Source: Paenibacillus phytohabitans | Lineage (GTDB): Bacteria > Bacillota > Bacilli > Paenibacillales > Paenibacillaceae | DNA: 64,000 nucleotides | Assembly (NCBI RefSeq): GCF_013141775.1 | Contig: NZ_WHOB01000059.1 | Location: forward strand, 422,530 to 486,529 | Direction of reading: 5' to 3' | Part shown: one piece after another, positions 63,891 through 64,000 of the stretch | Numbering within the stretch: position 1 is the first letter of the stretch | How the letters are laid out: each line of letters starts with the position of its first letter | The notes under the pieces: generated by a model | The model's input: only the letters and a program-made list of their open reading frames with translations | What the model was told of the DNA's origin: nothing | The model's database searches: none | Position numbers and translations under genes: made by a program

Positions 63891-64000
63891 CGTCTGAGTT
63901 AATTATAAGCCTGGCACAACAGGTGCGGCAATCATTTCCTTCGATAGTTATTACATTAATTCCTATTCCATACCCTTACATTAATAAGATAGTATATAGT

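Noticed and set aside
1..64000. Prophage, insertion sequence or integrated plasmid
   Set aside because: No transposase, integrase, phage structural or replication gene was found; the repeats are short and non-coding.

Overview
The window looks like a piece of a Paenibacillus chromosome, or that of a close relative in Paenibacillaceae. Base composition is moderate, with GC slightly above half by eye. Gram-positive style AGGAGG ribosome-binding sites are common, with frequent GTG/TTG starts. Spore-formation genes are present (ytrH/ytrI, yheA and the YheC/YheD ATP-grasp genes), as is an SLH-domain surface protein. Read right to left, the backbone keeps the Bacillus subtilis order ytoI-ytpI-ytrI-ytrH-dnaE-accD-accA-pyk-fxsA-ytvI-citZ-icd-mdh-phoPR-polA, with insertions. 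Two genes expected from that order, pfkA and nrnA, are not found at their usual places. I see no transposase, phage gene, tRNA, rRNA or CRISPR array.

Layout. 1-5 kb: start of polA, phoU, pstB, phoP and phoR, with PhoP-box-like hexamers in 11-bp register before phoP and pstB. 5-6.1 kb: non-coding, with a 358-nt tract lacking G, a large hairpin and one copy of a dispersed palindromic repeat. 6.1-13.1 kb: two large secreted alpha-glucan enzymes (a GH119-type alpha-amylase and a GH13 glucanotransferase/amylase) with near-identical FnIII-CBM25-CBM25-CBM20 tails and a LacI/cre-type palindrome upstream. 13.5-21 kb: class I fumarase, yfbR, a TPP-riboswitch-controlled tenI-thiS-thiG-thiH operon, an SDR, a Nudix hydrolase and an amidohydrolase remnant. 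21-24.8 kb: SLH protein, a 51-bp tandem repeat array and a small membrane protein. 24.9-30 kb: mdh, icd, citZ and ytvI. 30-38 kb: fxsA, thioesterase, MFS, a glutamic (G1) peptidase, pyk, accA, accD and pgpA. 38.6-46.4 kb: dnaE, ytrH, ytrI, ytpI, a minisatellite-rich gap and ytoI. 46.7-55.3 kb: small membrane protein, LURP-one-like protein, yheA, and a run of five paralogous YheC/YheD-type ATP-grasp genes with an embedded GNAT acetyltransferase. 55.4-63.8 kb: PIN/HTH toxin-antitoxin-like pair, pectin-acetylesterase-like protein, TetR regulator, a two-component system with a serine hydrolase, and a nuclease-HTH protein.

How the genes work together. citZ-icd-mdh and fumarase form part of the TCA cycle; pyk and accDA link glycolysis to fatty-acid synthesis. 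phoPR with pstB/phoU handles phosphate starvation. The two CBM-rich enzymes would act in succession on extracellular starch. The ATP-grasp/GNAT run is the best candidate for an under-described system: five ATP-grasp ligase-like proteins in two architectures, tightly coupled, beside the coat-associated yheA.

The intergenic DNA is unusually structured. It holds a palindromic TGTTGTA/TACAACA element (three good copies and one partial), a leader element ending exactly 25 nt before the start codons of both mdh and yheA, an inverted repeat flanking dnaE, and two long tandem arrays with periods of 51 and 39 bp.

All identifications come from reading motifs and conserved gene order. No database search was run.
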